Assembly: GCF_900302455.1 (NCBI RefSeq)
Contig: NZ_ONZG01000007.1
Location: 246,354-310,353 of the forward strand
DNA: 64,000 nucleotides
DNA from: Falsiruegeria mediterranea M17
GTDB lineage: Bacteria; Pseudomonadota; Alphaproteobacteria; Rhodobacterales; Rhodobacteraceae
Direction of reading: 5' to 3'
Position numbers and translations under genes: made by a program. This document shows, in pieces, positions 34,315-43,517 of the stretch (the first letter of the stretch is position 1; each line of letters opens with the position of its first letter). Under the pieces are notes generated by a model. The model saw only the letters and a list, made by a program, of their open reading frames with translations, was not told where the DNA came from and did no database searches.

Positions 34315-35870
34315 CAAAGCATCCACTGAATGGGCAACAGCCCCATGATCCAAACCACCGCGCGGCTCAGCGCGGTGGTTTTTGGTTCCCGGGGATAGAT
34401 GCGCTCGCCCCCCTCGCGGTCCGTCTCGATCCAGTGCAGGTCCCCACTGGCGCCCCTCTCGACCAGATATGCCCGCTCCGGCAGTTGGCGGTCGAGACCG
34501 CGGGCCATTGCGCTGGCCAGGTCGGCGCTGTCGATCAGGAACCCCATTTCGGTGTTCAAACGTGCCGAACGGGGGTCAAAGTTGAACGAGCCCACAAAGA
34601 TGAGCCTGCCGTCGATTTCGAACGTCTTGGCGTGCAGGCTGGTGTTCGATGAACCGACCAGCCCGAATTGCTCCAGCAGGTCCGGTTTGACCTGATCTGA
34701 TTTCAGCTCATAGACCTCGACCCCACCGTCAATCAGCCGGTCGCGATAGGGCACATAGCCCGAATGCACCGGCAGCACATCGGTGGCCTCTTGCGCGTTG
34801 GTCAGCGTGCGCACGCGGATCCCTTCGCCCGCCCAGGTGGTCAGCACCTCGGTAAACCGGTTGCCGGGCACAAAATAGGCCGAGATCACGCTCACCTCGA
34901 CTTGCGGTTTTGGCAGCAGCTTGATCAGCCGCGTCATCATCAGGTCGTCATCCTGCGCCGCCCCCTGCCCCTTGACCGGGCTGTCGCTGACCATCTGCAT
35001 CGGCACCCAGTCAAAGCCGCGCGCATCGTCCAGCAACTCCTCCATCAGATGTGAGGCGCGCACGCTATCGGCATAGGTTGCGCCGCCGGGCCGCGCCTTG
35101 ATCTGCGCGACCGAGGCCTCAAGGATACCGCCCCCCGCAGGTCTGGGCGTCAGCACATCGCCAACCGGAACCGCCGAAGGGCTGGTCCAGTATAGATCGA
35201 AGTCTTCCGACACATCCGCCGCCGCATCCCCAATGGCCACGACATCCATGTCGAAATAGTTCACCCCTTCGCTGCGCGAAAAATAGATGTCCCCGACATT
35301 GCGCCCACCGACCACGGTTGCCACCCCGTCCACGGTCAAGCTTTTGTTGTGCATCCGGCGGTTGATGCGACCGAAATCCAGCAGGTATGACACCATGCGC
35401 GGGCTGCGTAGCATGAAGGGGTTGAACAGGCGCACCTCGATGTTGTCATGCGCGTCCATCTCGGCCAGTTCGGGGTCCAGATCGGGCGTCCCATTGTCAT
35501 CCAGCAGCAATCGCACCCGCACGCCGCGCTCTGCCGCGCGCTGAACCGCGTCCAGCAGCAGCAGACCGGTGATGTCCTTTTGCCAGATGTAATACCGCAC
35601 ATCGAGGCTCTGCTCGGCGGCATCGATCAACAAGAGCCGCGCGGCAAAAGCAGCGGCCCCATCCTGCAACCCCGCCACGCCCGAAGTGCCCGGATGTTGT
35701 CCCATCAACGGCAGCACAACCGCGCCCAGAGTCGTCTGTTCACTGGCAGGCAAAGCGGTTGAATTCGCACGATCCGGATCATGGGGCACCGGGAACAGCC
35801 ATTGAAAGCCAAAGCTGGCAACGACGTAGCAGAGCGCCGCAATGATCAGAAATCGCAGGGTTTTCAGCAT
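34314..35870 (-). CDS. Phospholipase D family protein, cardiolipin synthase C-like
   Basis: 518 residues. One N-terminal membrane helix (about residues 5-25) precedes two HKD half-sites: HNKSLTVDGVATVVGGRNVG near residue 174 and HAKTFEIDGRLIFVGSFNFD near 411, followed by PRSARLNTEMG. Two intact HxK(x)4D motifs define the phospholipase D superfamily. The length and spacing fit ClsC (YmdC), which makes cardiolipin from phosphatidylglycerol and phosphatidylethanolamine, but secreted phospholipases also look like this. The 3' end contains a terminator for the opposite strand. Confidence 0.87.
   Translation of the reverse strand: MLKTLRFLIIAALCYVVASFGFQWLFPVPHDPDRANSTALPASEQTTLGAVVLPLMGQHPGTSGVAGLQDGAAAFAARLLLIDAAEQSLDVRYYIWQKDITGLLLLDAVQRAAERGVRVRLLLDDNGTPDLDPELAEMDAHDNIEVRLFNPFMLRSPRMVSYLLDFGRINRRMHNKSLTVDGVATVVGGRNVGDIYFSRSEGVNYFDMDVVAIGDAAADVSEDFDLYWTSPSAVPVGDVLTPRPAGGGILEASVAQIKARPGGATYADSVRASHLMEELLDDARGFDWVPMQMVSDSPVKGQGAAQDDDLMMTRLIKLLPKPQVEVSVISAYFVPGNRFTEVLTTWAGEGIRVRTLTNAQEATDVLPVHSGYVPYRDRLIDGGVEVYELKSDQVKPDLLEQFGLVGSSNTSLHAKTFEIDGRLIFVGSFNFDPRSARLNTEMGFLIDSADLASAMARGLDRQLPERAYLVERGASGDLHWIETDREGGERIYPREPKTTALSRAVVWIMGLLPIQWML
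34352..34383 (+). terminator. Terminator of the RND operon inside the convergent gene
   Basis: AAACCACCGCGC (34352-34363) pairs perfectly with GCGCGGTGGTTT (34370-34381) around the loop GGCTCA, and the T-run 34379-34383 follows on the plus strand. It lies 140 bases after the RND pump stop, within the last codons of the minus-strand phospholipase D gene (encoding TTALSRAVVW). Confidence 0.8.
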
Positions 35871-35940
35871 TCAGGCCTCCGGGCTGCACGGTGCAATCCG
35901 AACCAGCCTAGCCGTGCGGACCCCTACCGCGCAACAGGCC

Positions 35941-37764
35941 TCAGGCCACGTCAGCGTCGGCCTGTTGCCGGTTCCACAACTGCGCATAGCGGCCCCTGGC
36001 CGTCAGCAGCGCGTCATGGGTGCCCTGTTCAGCGATCTTGCCCTGGTCCAAAACCACGATCAGATCGGCCTCGGCGATGGTGCTCAGGCGGTGAGCGATG
36101 GTGATCACCGAACGCCCCTTACCTGCGCGCGCAAGCGCCTCTTTGATCTCTTGTTCAGTCTCGGTGTCAAGCGCACTGGTCGCCTCGTCCAACAGCAGGA
36201 TCGGCGGGTTCTTGAGCAAGGTGCGCGCAATGCCTACCCGCTGTTTTTCGCCGCCCGACAGCTTGAGCCCCCGCTCGCCCACCTTGGTGTCGTACCCTTC
36301 GGGCAAACCTTCGATGAAGTCGTGGATCTGCGCCGCGCGCGCGGCCTCTTCGACCTCGTCCTGCGTGGCATTTTCCCGGCCATAGGCGATGTTGTAGCGG
36401 ATCGTGTCATTGAACAGCACCGTGTCCTGCGGCACCACGCCGATGGCGTCATGCAGGCTGGAAAGTGTCACGTCGCGCACATCCTGCCCGTCGATCTTCA
36501 GCGCGCCGCCGGTCACGTCATAGAACCGGAACAACAGCCGCCCGATGGTGGACTTGCCAGACCCGGTAGAGCCCACAACCGCCACGGTCTTGCCCGCAGG
36601 CACGGTCAACGACACACCCTTCAGGATCTCGCGGTCTGCGTCATAGCCAAACTGCACGTTATCCAGCGTGATCTCTCCGCCGTTGACCTGCAGGGCCTTG
36701 GCATTGGTTTTGTTGGACACCTCGGACGGTTGTTCGAGCAGGTCGAACATCTCGCCCATATCCACCAGCGACTGCCGAATTTCGCGATAGACGGTGCCCA
36801 GGAAATTCAACGGCACTGTAATCTGGATCATATAGGCGTTGACCATGACGAAATCGCCCACCGTCAGGCTGCCGTTTTGCACGCCAACCGCAGCCAACAC
36901 CATGACGCCCACCAGACCGGCGGTGATCAGCAGCGACTGGCCAAAGTTCAGGAACGCCAGCGAATACGACGTCTTGAGCGCGGCCCGCGCATAGGCCCGC
37001 ATCGAAGCGTCATACCGCAGCGCCTCGCGCTCTTCGGCGCCAAAGTATTTGACCGTTTCAAAATTCAGCAGGCTGTCGATCGCCTTTTGGTTGGCATCGG
37101 TGTCCTGATCATTCATCTCGCGCCGCAGCTTTACCCGCCATTCGGTGACGGCAAAGGTGAACCAGATGTAGAACGCAATGGTGACGGCAACGATCACCAG
37201 ATACCAGACGTCAAACAACCACAGCAGAACCACGGCGATCATCATCAATTCCAGGATCAGTGGCCCGATGGAAAAGAGCATGAACCGCAGCAGAAACTCG
37301 ACGCCCTTGACCCCCCGCTCGATGATGCGGCTGAGGCCCCCGGTCTTGCGCGTGATGTGATAGCGCATCGACAAGCGGTGAATGTGGCGGAAGGTTTCCA
37401 AGGCCAAAGCCCTGAGCGCGCGCTGGCCCACGGGGGCGAAAATCGCATCGCGCAGCTGCTGAAAGCCCACCGTCATCATCCGCGCCACGCCATAGGCAAC
37501 GGTCAGTCCAACAGCCCCCAAGGCCAAAGGCGGCACACCTTCACCAGCCAGACCGTCGACCGCGCCTTTGTAGAGGATCGGCGTGTAAACGGCGATGATC
37601 TTTGCGAAAATCAGCATCACCATCGCAAAGACGACCCGGCGCTTTACCCAGGCTTCTCCGTCAGGCCAGAGATACGGTGCCACCTTGCGTAGCGTGCGCC
37701 AGCCCGAGCGGCGCTCGGTGTCCGATACGGTGTCGTCAGAATGGGTGGGCGCGCTGCGTCGCAT
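35941..37764 (-). CDS. Atm1-type ABC exporter (fused permease and ATPase)
   Basis: 607 residues. Six membrane helices (residues ~35-330), beginning LRKVAPYLWPDGEAWVKRRV and PILYKGAVDGLAGEGVPPLA, are followed by an ABC ATPase with Walker A VGSTGSGKSTIGRLLFR, signature GLKLSGGEKQRVGIARTLL and Walker B PPILLLDEATSALD. The sequence resembles the Atm1/HMT1 subfamily that exports glutathione-linked or sulfur-containing compounds needed for iron-sulfur protein maturation and metal detoxification. Bacterial relatives protect against heavy metals. It stands between PLD and LysM genes with no apparent functional link. Confidence 0.9.
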   Translation of the reverse strand: MRRSAPTHSDDTVSDTERRSGWRTLRKVAPYLWPDGEAWVKRRVVFAMVMLIFAKIIAVYTPILYKGAVDGLAGEGVPPLALGAVGLTVAYGVARMMTVGFQQLRDAIFAPVGQRALRALALETFRHIHRLSMRYHITRKTGGLSRIIERGVKGVEFLLRFMLFSIGPLILELMMIAVVLLWLFDVWYLVIVAVTIAFYIWFTFAVTEWRVKLRREMNDQDTDANQKAIDSLLNFETVKYFGAEEREALRYDASMRAYARAALKTSYSLAFLNFGQSLLITAGLVGVMVLAAVGVQNGSLTVGDFVMVNAYMIQITVPLNFLGTVYREIRQSLVDMGEMFDLLEQPSEVSNKTNAKALQVNGGEITLDNVQFGYDADREILKGVSLTVPAGKTVAVVGSTGSGKSTIGRLLFRFYDVTGGALKIDGQDVRDVTLSSLHDAIGVVPQDTVLFNDTIRYNIAYGRENATQDEVEEAARAAQIHDFIEGLPEGYDTKVGERGLKLSGGEKQRVGIARTLLKNPPILLLDEATSALDTETEQEIKEALARAGKGRSVITIAHRLSTIAEADLIVVLDQGKIAEQGTHDALLTARGRYAQLWNRQQADADVA

Positions 37765-37823
37765 GGCCTGCCTTTGTTTTGTTCACGCCTGACATGATGG
37801 TTCTATGGGGCCGGAATGCAACG

Positions 37824-39560
37824 CTATTCCGGGATATTGAACACCTGTCCGGGATAAATCAGATCCGGGTTGCGAATGGCGCGCCGGTTGGCCTCGAACA
37901 CTTTGACATAGAGCACACCGTCACCATAGCGCTCGCGCGAGATGGCCCACAGGGTGTCGCCCTTTTGCACCGTGACGGCCCGGATCGCGGGCGTTTCCGG
38001 GGCAATCCCGGGTTCCGGCTCTTTGGGTTGCAATACCTCGGGAGCCTCGCGTTTGAACGGGGTTTCCAAGCGGCTGAGCACCACATCACCAGGCCCCAGC
38101 TCATCGACGCGCAGCGTATAAATACCGGGGGTCACGTCATCCAGCTCTCCGCGCCAACGGCCCTCGGTGTCGGTGACAACGTCCGAGACCGCCAAATTGT
38201 TCAGATAGACCCGTACAAGCGCGCCTTGAGTGGCTCGGCCCGTCAGTTGCACGTCACCTGCATCGGAATAGCCGATCGTATCCAAAGCGACCTGCGTTTC
38301 GACATCTGGTTCAGAAGGCGTTGGGGCCTGAACCAGTTCCACACCCTTTTCGTCCGACTTCAGGATGGCCACCGCACGCGGCTCTTCCTGGACTGGCTCT
38401 TCAGGCTCGGGGGTCTTTTCATTCGCCGCAGTTTCCGTAGTGTCCGGCGCTTTTGCAGGCGCATCGGGTGCGGCCTGTGCAACAGCTTCTTCCGCCGCCT
38501 CCTCGGTCGGCGCCTCTGTGCTGGCCACCTGTTCTGTCTGTTGCACGGGCTCAGGGACAGCCGCCGGTTCGGCCTCTGTCACCTGAACCGGTTCAGGCGC
38601 AGTCTCTTGCGCGTCGGCAACCGTTGTCTCCACCTCTTCGGCAACAGGTGCCGGATCGGCGGGCGCCTCAGTTTCCGCCACTTGCGGGGCTTCGGGTTCG
38701 ACCGTGTCCTTGGTCGGTGTCGGCTGAGGCTCTTGCGATGTTGTTTCAGCCTCGGGCTGAGGGTCAGCCTGCGGTGCCTCGGATGCAGGGGCCTCTTCCT
38801 CTGGCTCGACCACGGCTTCGGCCACTTGCACCGGTTGCGGCTTCGGCAAAGCCGCCAACAGGTAATCGTCGGACTGTGCGGTCTGACCGTCCAATTCGGC
38901 GATGAGGCTCAGGCCACGCGGTGCGTCGCTGAACGGCAAGGTCAGGAACAGGGCAAATGCGCCGCTGCGGTCAACCTGGGCGCGTTCGATTTCGGTCCCG
39001 TTCAAACGGATAGACAATTCGCTGCCTGGCGCCGCTTTACCTGCAAGAATGGCCGATCCATCGGGTTCGATACGGATCGTATCAAGCGACGGTGCCGCCA
39101 ATGCAGGAACACCCGGTTCAGGAGCCGCTTGGGGTTCTTCTTCCGCGACTGGCTCTGCCACCGGCTCGGGGTTCGCAGCCTCTTCGGGCTCTGCCTCAAC
39201 AGTCTGTTCCGGCTCAGGCGCGGCCTGGGACGTCTCCGTAGCTTCGGCAACGTCTTCAGATTCGGGAGCAGTGTCGTCAGGCAGGGCCTGCGTTTCTGCC
39301 ATTTCTTCAGTCGCCTCGACCGGGTCGGGATCGGCGCTTTCAGTGGATACGGGCGCCGCTGGTTCGGTTTTTACCGGTTCGGTGGCTTGCACGGGCGCAG
39401 GGTCCGGCTTGGGCTCGGCCACAGCCACCTGCTCAACTTCGGGTTCTGGCGTCAAAACCCCTGAAAAATATAGGCCTGCGGCCCCAACAACGGCAACGCC
39501 GCCTGCCACAACGACCCATCCAAGGGCACTCAGCCCTCCAGCTCCGGCACTCGCTGCCAT
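37824..39560 (-). CDS. LysM-domain protein with long acidic Pro/Glu-rich linker
   Basis: 578 residues from MAASAGAGGLSALGWVVVAG (AAGGAAG upstream). An N-terminal membrane anchor (about residues 12-32) is followed by about 120 residues rich in Glu, Pro and Ala, a beta domain (IRIEPDGSAILAGKAAPGSE), then another acidic Pro/Glu/Ala/Thr stretch of about 200 residues. A second Ig-like unit and a C-terminal LysM (VQKGDTLWAISRERYGDGVL) complete it. LysM binds peptidoglycan; the acidic linkers would let the domain span the periplasm. Homologues in roseobacters are annotated as peptidoglycan-binding proteins of unknown role. Confidence 0.87.
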   Translation of the reverse strand: MAASAGAGGLSALGWVVVAGGVAVVGAAGLYFSGVLTPEPEVEQVAVAEPKPDPAPVQATEPVKTEPAAPVSTESADPDPVEATEEMAETQALPDDTAPESEDVAEATETSQAAPEPEQTVEAEPEEAANPEPVAEPVAEEEPQAAPEPGVPALAAPSLDTIRIEPDGSAILAGKAAPGSELSIRLNGTEIERAQVDRSGAFALFLTLPFSDAPRGLSLIAELDGQTAQSDDYLLAALPKPQPVQVAEAVVEPEEEAPASEAPQADPQPEAETTSQEPQPTPTKDTVEPEAPQVAETEAPADPAPVAEEVETTVADAQETAPEPVQVTEAEPAAVPEPVQQTEQVASTEAPTEEAAEEAVAQAAPDAPAKAPDTTETAANEKTPEPEEPVQEEPRAVAILKSDEKGVELVQAPTPSEPDVETQVALDTIGYSDAGDVQLTGRATQGALVRVYLNNLAVSDVVTDTEGRWRGELDDVTPGIYTLRVDELGPGDVVLSRLETPFKREAPEVLQPKEPEPGIAPETPAIRAVTVQKGDTLWAISRERYGDGVLYVKVFEANRRAIRNPDLIYPGQVFNIPE

Positions 39561-39691
39561 GTTCTTCCTTCCCCATCCACGGCGCATGATCCGGGCCCCA
39601 TCCCAGATCACCAACCGCGCAGTTGAGCCAGCCACACAATCCCGCTATCAGGGGTCAAAACGCTTGTTTATTCCACCTGAAAGGCTTGCCC

Positions 39692-40243
39692 ATGACTGTC
39701 AAATCCGTCTGTGTGTATTGCGGATCGCGCTTCGGAGCAATGCCTGCATATTCACAGGCTGCTGAAACCTTTGGGACAATGCTTGCCAACGAGGGCTGGC
39801 GACTGGTCTATGGCGCGGGTGATGTGGGGCTGATGGGGGCCGTTGCGCGCGCGGCCCAGGCCGCAGGTGGTGACACCTTCGGCGTCATCCCAACGCATCT
39901 TTTGAACCGCGAAGTGGGCAAGACCGACCTCACCAGTTTTGTCGTGACCGAGACGATGCACGAGCGCAAGAAGGTGATGATCATGAACGCTGATGCGGTC
40001 GTTGTGCTGCCCGGTGGTCCCGGCTCGCTGGACGAGTATTTCGAGGCGCTGACCTGGCGCCAATTGGGCCTGCACGACAAACCGATCCTGGTGATGAACG
40101 TTGATGGCTATTGGGACAAGCTGCGTGATCTGATGGAACACACCATGGATCAGGGGTTTGCCGATGCATCGCTTGGGGATTTTGTCACCTGGGTAGATAC
40201 CCCCGAGGCCACCATGACAGCCTTGCGCGAGGCCCTGTCCTGA
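39692..40243 (+). CDS. LOG-family nucleoside monophosphate phosphoribohydrolase
   Basis: 183 residues from MTVKSVCVYCGSRFGAMPAY, with GAAAGG upstream. The N-terminal VCVYCGS segment, VYGAGDVGLMGAVARAAQAA, and METMHERKK-like and PGGPGSLDEYFEALTWRQLG segments are the LOG (lonely guy) signatures; the last is the phosphoribohydrolase motif, with Ser where many members have Thr. LOG proteins release the base from nucleoside 5'-monophosphates. Its 3' end overlaps the end of the convergent rarD by 94 bases. Confidence 0.92.
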   Translation: MTVKSVCVYCGSRFGAMPAYSQAAETFGTMLANEGWRLVYGAGDVGLMGAVARAAQAAGGDTFGVIPTHLLNREVGKTDLTSFVVTETMHERKKVMIMNADAVVVLPGGPGSLDEYFEALTWRQLGLHDKPILVMNVDGYWDKLRDLMEHTMDQGFADASLGDFVTWVDTPEATMTALREALS

Positions 40244-41100
40244 CGCAAGGCCGAGACCGAAAACACTGCGAGCGCCACCCAGATCAAGGGAAAGGCAATG
40301 GCGTGCCATTGTGAAAACGGCTCGCCAAAAATCATCACCGCACACAGGAATTGCAGCGTGGGGTTGATGTATTGCAGCAACCCAAGGGTCGACAACGCCA
40401 CTCGGCGGGCGGCGTAGCTGAACAGGATCAGCGGCACCGCCGTCAGTGGCCCCGACACCATCAACAGTAGACTAATGGTCAGGTCCGTTCCAAAACTGCC
40501 CTGCCCTTGCAGGTGATACCAGCCCATCACCATCAGCCACAGCGGCAGGACCAGCAGGATTTCAGCCGTGACCGAGATCACTGGCCCCAAAGGCAGCCCC
40601 TTTTTGATCGCCCCGTAGAGCGCAAAGGTGGTCGAGATGAACAGAGCGATCCAAGGCGCCACGCCCAGCCCCCAAGTCAGGATCACCACCGCCAAAGTCG
40701 CCAAGACCACCGCCAGCCACTGCCCCATGGCTAGCTGTTCGGCAAACCAGAACCGCGCGATCAGCACGGCCATCAACGGAAAGATATAGTATCCCAACGA
40801 GGCCTCGGTCGTCTTGCCGATCTGGATGGACAGGATGAAGCAGAACCAGTTCGTCGCCACCATGAGCGAGGCGACGAACAAAAGCAGCACCTGTTTGCGA
40901 CCACGCAAGGCTTGGCGCAACTCGCCCATCCGGCCCTGCAAAACCAGAAGCACTGCAAAGAAAACCACGGCCCACAGGGTGCGATGCGACAGCAACTCGG
41001 CCGGGGGCACGTGATCGAGCAGCTTGTAGTAGATCGGCGACAGCCCCCAAACCACGCATGAGGTGATCATGGCCAAAACGCCACTCAATGTCTGGCTCAT
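40150..41100 (-). CDS. rarD: RarD-type EamA permease
   Basis: 316 residues with ten hydrophobic helices. Features of RarD: SGVLAMITSCVVWGLSPIYY at the start, LSHRTLWAVVFFAVLLVLQG, and TTEASLGYYIFPLMAVLIAR, with the terminal repeat LGLLQYINPTLQFLCAVMIF. RarD is linked to chloramphenicol sensitivity, and its substrate is unknown. The ATG at 41100 has GAGAGGGG upstream; a TTG two codons earlier is also possible. The last 31 codons are antisense to the end of the LOG gene. Confidence 0.88.
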   Translation of the reverse strand: MSQTLSGVLAMITSCVVWGLSPIYYKLLDHVPPAELLSHRTLWAVVFFAVLLVLQGRMGELRQALRGRKQVLLLFVASLMVATNWFCFILSIQIGKTTEASLGYYIFPLMAVLIARFWFAEQLAMGQWLAVVLATLAVVILTWGLGVAPWIALFISTTFALYGAIKKGLPLGPVISVTAEILLVLPLWLMVMGWYHLQGQGSFGTDLTISLLLMVSGPLTAVPLILFSYAARRVALSTLGLLQYINPTLQFLCAVMIFGEPFSQWHAIAFPLIWVALAVFSVSALRQDRASRKAVMVASGVSTQVTKSPSDASANP

Positions 41101-41158
41101 CTGCAATCCCCTCTCTGCCGGTCAGATGTGACCGGGCTTTGCGGGGATGGCAAGGGCC

Positions 41159-41929
41159 TCAGCCGCTCCAATCGAACCGCCTTCGGGCGGGGTCCATGAA
41201 ATGCTCGACCATGACCGGGGTGGCCAGATCATAGGCCTCTCGCAGCGGCAGATCGAGGTGTTGGTGCAACGTCTGTTTGCCCTTGCTGACCGGACCCGGC
41301 GCACGGGTTGCCAACGTCTTTGCAAGGTCATGAACGTGCTGGGACAGTTGGTCGGATGGCAGAACCCGGTTGATCAACCCGTTGGCCAAGGCCCAATCGG
41401 CGTCATAGACTGCGCCGGTCAGGGCCATCTCCATCACCGCCTTGCGCCCGATGACGCGAGAGACAGCGACCGCAGGCGTGGTGCAGAACCCACCATTTTG
41501 AACGCCCGGCAGGCAGAATGTTGCATCAGCCGAGGCATAGGCCAGATCGCATGCCGCCACCATTTGCAGACCAGCAGCGGTGGCGATGCCTTCGACCATG
41601 GCAATCGTCGGCTTGGGGCTTTGGGTGATGTCCAGCATCATCTGGGAGCAGGCTTGAAACAGATCTTCGACATATGCCCGCCCCTCGTCTGCATCTGCGC
41701 GGTGGCGCGCAATCTCTTTCAAGTCATGCCCCGCGCAGAAAATCCGCCCCGGCCCGTGGATCACGATCACCCGAACCGCATCATCCTGCCCGGCCCGCAG
41801 GATTGCGCCGTGAAGCGCTCCGATCATCTCTCGCGAGAGCGGGTGCGCAGGCGCCCGTCCCAGAGTGAGGGTTAGCACGCCTTGTTCCAGGGTTTCCGCC
41901 ACAAAGGGCGCCGCCGTCATCTGGTTCAT
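41159..41929 (-). CDS. Enoyl-CoA hydratase/isomerase family protein
   Basis: 256 residues from MNQMTAAPFVAETLEQGVLT; AGGAGGATACC precedes the ATG. Crotonase-fold motifs: IFCAGHDLKEIARH (first oxyanion-hole strand), and MVEGIATAAGLQMVAACDLA with ASADATFCLPGVQNGGFCTT (second oxyanion loop). The catalytic glutamate of classical enoyl-CoA hydratases is not obvious in the GGFCTT segment, so an isomerase or a related ECHDC3-type activity is possible. It lies 58 bases from the rarD start with no linked beta-oxidation genes. Confidence 0.85.
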   Translation of the reverse strand: MNQMTAAPFVAETLEQGVLTLTLGRAPAHPLSREMIGALHGAILRAGQDDAVRVIVIHGPGRIFCAGHDLKEIARHRADADEGRAYVEDLFQACSQMMLDITQSPKPTIAMVEGIATAAGLQMVAACDLAYASADATFCLPGVQNGGFCTTPAVAVSRVIGRKAVMEMALTGAVYDADWALANGLINRVLPSDQLSQHVHDLAKTLATRAPGPVSKGKQTLHQHLDLPLREAYDLATPVMVEHFMDPARRRFDWSG

Positions 41930-42004
41930 TAATGGTATCCTCCTGACGTTCAGAATGCCTTGTTCCTGAGTGGCAGGATAGCCCCAGGTGGGCACCGGCC
42001 TGCG

Positions 42005-42535
42005 TCAGACGGGCTTCATTTTCTGCCATCCGGGCAAATAGTGGTCCATTACGGCAAAAACACGGACGCGTTCATCCTGATCAAAAATCCACGGAGCGAT
42101 GACCGCTGATCCGATGCCGCCTTCTTTTTTCACTTGCAGAAAGTACATTCCCTCACGCTCGTCGACGGACAAGATTGCATGCCATGCAATATGTCCCGTA
42201 ACACCTTGAGAGATATGAAAGATACCAGAACTGTCGACCACCACTTCGACTTGCTCCAGTGGCGGCAACAGCTGCCCGCGTTGGCGGCGCAAGAGTTCCT
42301 TGAAGATGATCCAAACGCCGGCCACCAAGCAGAGTGGCGACAAGCAGACAAATACCAGAGTAACTCCTCCCGCTATCGTTTCTGGCCATGTCAGGGGCCA
42401 TGACGGCCAGATCAAATAGAGGTTCGAAACCAACGTAATCATGGAAAAGACGATCCACCCTAGGGGCCGTCTTTGTCCAAACACATGCTCAAATCGTTCG
42501 ATGGGCGGAAGTGTTGTCCTGGAATACTCGGTCAT
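42005..42535 (-). CDS. Two-helix membrane protein of unknown function
   Basis: 176 residues from MTEYSRTTLPPIERFEHVFG. Two hydrophobic helices (about residues 25-45, GWIVFSMITLVSNLYLIW, and 55-80, TIAGGVTLVFVCLSPLCLVA) are followed by a cytoplasmic or periplasmic beta-rich domain with VEVVVDSSGIFHISQG and GHIAWHAILSVDEREGMYFL. The layout (two helices then a PH-like domain) resembles the YcxB group, but without search this is only a resemblance. The ATG at 42535 is favoured over an in-frame ATG at 42562. It lies 76 bases after the enoyl-CoA hydratase start and is likely independent. Confidence 0.6.
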   Translation of the reverse strand: MTEYSRTTLPPIERFEHVFGQRRPLGWIVFSMITLVSNLYLIWPSWPLTWPETIAGGVTLVFVCLSPLCLVAGVWIIFKELLRRQRGQLLPPLEQVEVVVDSSGIFHISQGVTGHIAWHAILSVDEREGMYFLQVKKEGGIGSAVIAPWIFDQDERVRVFAVMDHYLPGWQKMKPV

Positions 42536-42614
42536 TGCAGTATCTCTAGGCCATTCACACAACTAACGCTTGCAGACAAAAATGCCAAAGCGACGTGCTT
42601 TGTCCAGAAGAAGA

Positions 42615-43511
42615 TCAAGCTCCTGCGCTTTGATCTGACGAAACCTCGATCACCGTAATCTCTGGCACCACACCGAACCGCACTGGCATGATCGAACAGC
42701 CAATGCCGCCGGAAACCACCAGATCGCGCCCCGTTTCGCGCACATGTCCGTAGGCATACCGGTTGCCAAATCGCGACGGCACGACGGGGGACCAGCCCAA
42801 CAGGCGTACTTGTCCGCCGTGGGTGTGCCCCGACAGGGTCAGCGCCACACGATCCGGCACGCGGGTAAAGATATCCGGCTCATGCGCCATCAGGACGACT
42901 GGCGCTTCATCGGTGATCTGGACCATGGTGCCCGGCAGATCATCCAATCCGGCCCATCGACCATTGCGCCAAATGGCGAGTTGATCCTCGAGCCCGGCCA
43001 GCCAGATGCCCGCCCCCTCCAGTCGGGTCGCCTGGTTCGACAGCACGCGAATGCCCTGCGCCTTAAGCGCTTGGGCATATAGGTTCGGCCCGCCCCCGCG
43101 GCGTTGCGCGCCCAGATCATCCCACCAATCGTGATTGCCCAACACCGCATAAACCCCGTGTCGGGCTCGGCATTCGGCCAGAATGGGGGCGAGGTCTGCG
43201 ATCTTGACGGGTTCGGTGACGAACTTATGCCCGGCGGCATAGTCCCCCAGAAGCAACACCAGATCAGCATCCAGGGCATTGACGCGCTTGACGATTTGGC
43301 GAATGCGCTTGAGGCCGACAAAGGGCTCGCCCACGTGAAAGTCAAACAGCACAACGATCTTGAGCGGTCGGGCCGTCCAGTTCGCTCGCCTGATCCGCCA
43401 TCGTCTGACCCGCAGCTGCAGCGCCGGTTCGATGAAGAACCCGTAAAAGGCAGCAAAAAGGCCTGCCAGCGTCACCGCCAGCAGGCCCCGAAGAAAACCT
43501 CTTCGCGTCAT
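42615..43511 (-). CDS. Membrane-anchored metallophosphoesterase
   Basis: 298 residues. An N-terminal signal or anchor follows TRRGFLRG. Calcineurin-like motifs are complete: D-x-H in LFDFHVGEPFVG, GDYAAG, GNHDWWDD, H in VLMAHEPD, and SGHTHGGQVRLLGW. This is the YkuE/YaeI subgroup, tied to UDP-2,3-diacylglucosamine or general phosphoesterase activity facing the periplasm. Metals would be Mn or Fe/Zn. It begins 6 bases from the sodB stop on the same strand. Confidence 0.9.
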   Translation of the reverse strand: MTRRGFLRGLLAVTLAGLFAAFYGFFIEPALQLRVRRWRIRRANWTARPLKIVVLFDFHVGEPFVGLKRIRQIVKRVNALDADLVLLLGDYAAGHKFVTEPVKIADLAPILAECRARHGVYAVLGNHDWWDDLGAQRRGGGPNLYAQALKAQGIRVLSNQATRLEGAGIWLAGLEDQLAIWRNGRWAGLDDLPGTMVQITDEAPVVLMAHEPDIFTRVPDRVALTLSGHTHGGQVRLLGWSPVVPSRFGNRYAYGHVRETGRDLVVSGGIGCSIMPVRFGVVPEITVIEVSSDQSAGA

Positions 43512-43517
43512 CCGAGA

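Noticed and set aside
35842..37692. 616-codon plus-strand open frame opposite the Atm1-type ABC exporter
   Set aside because: It is antisense to an intact ABC exporter with all motifs; the composition (His/Gln/Arg/Asp-rich) is typical of a shadow frame in GC-rich DNA.
37602..39464. 620-codon plus-strand open frame opposite the LysM protein
   Set aside because: It mirrors the repetitive Glu/Pro-rich linker; Arg/Leu/Cys-rich shadow, no start signals.
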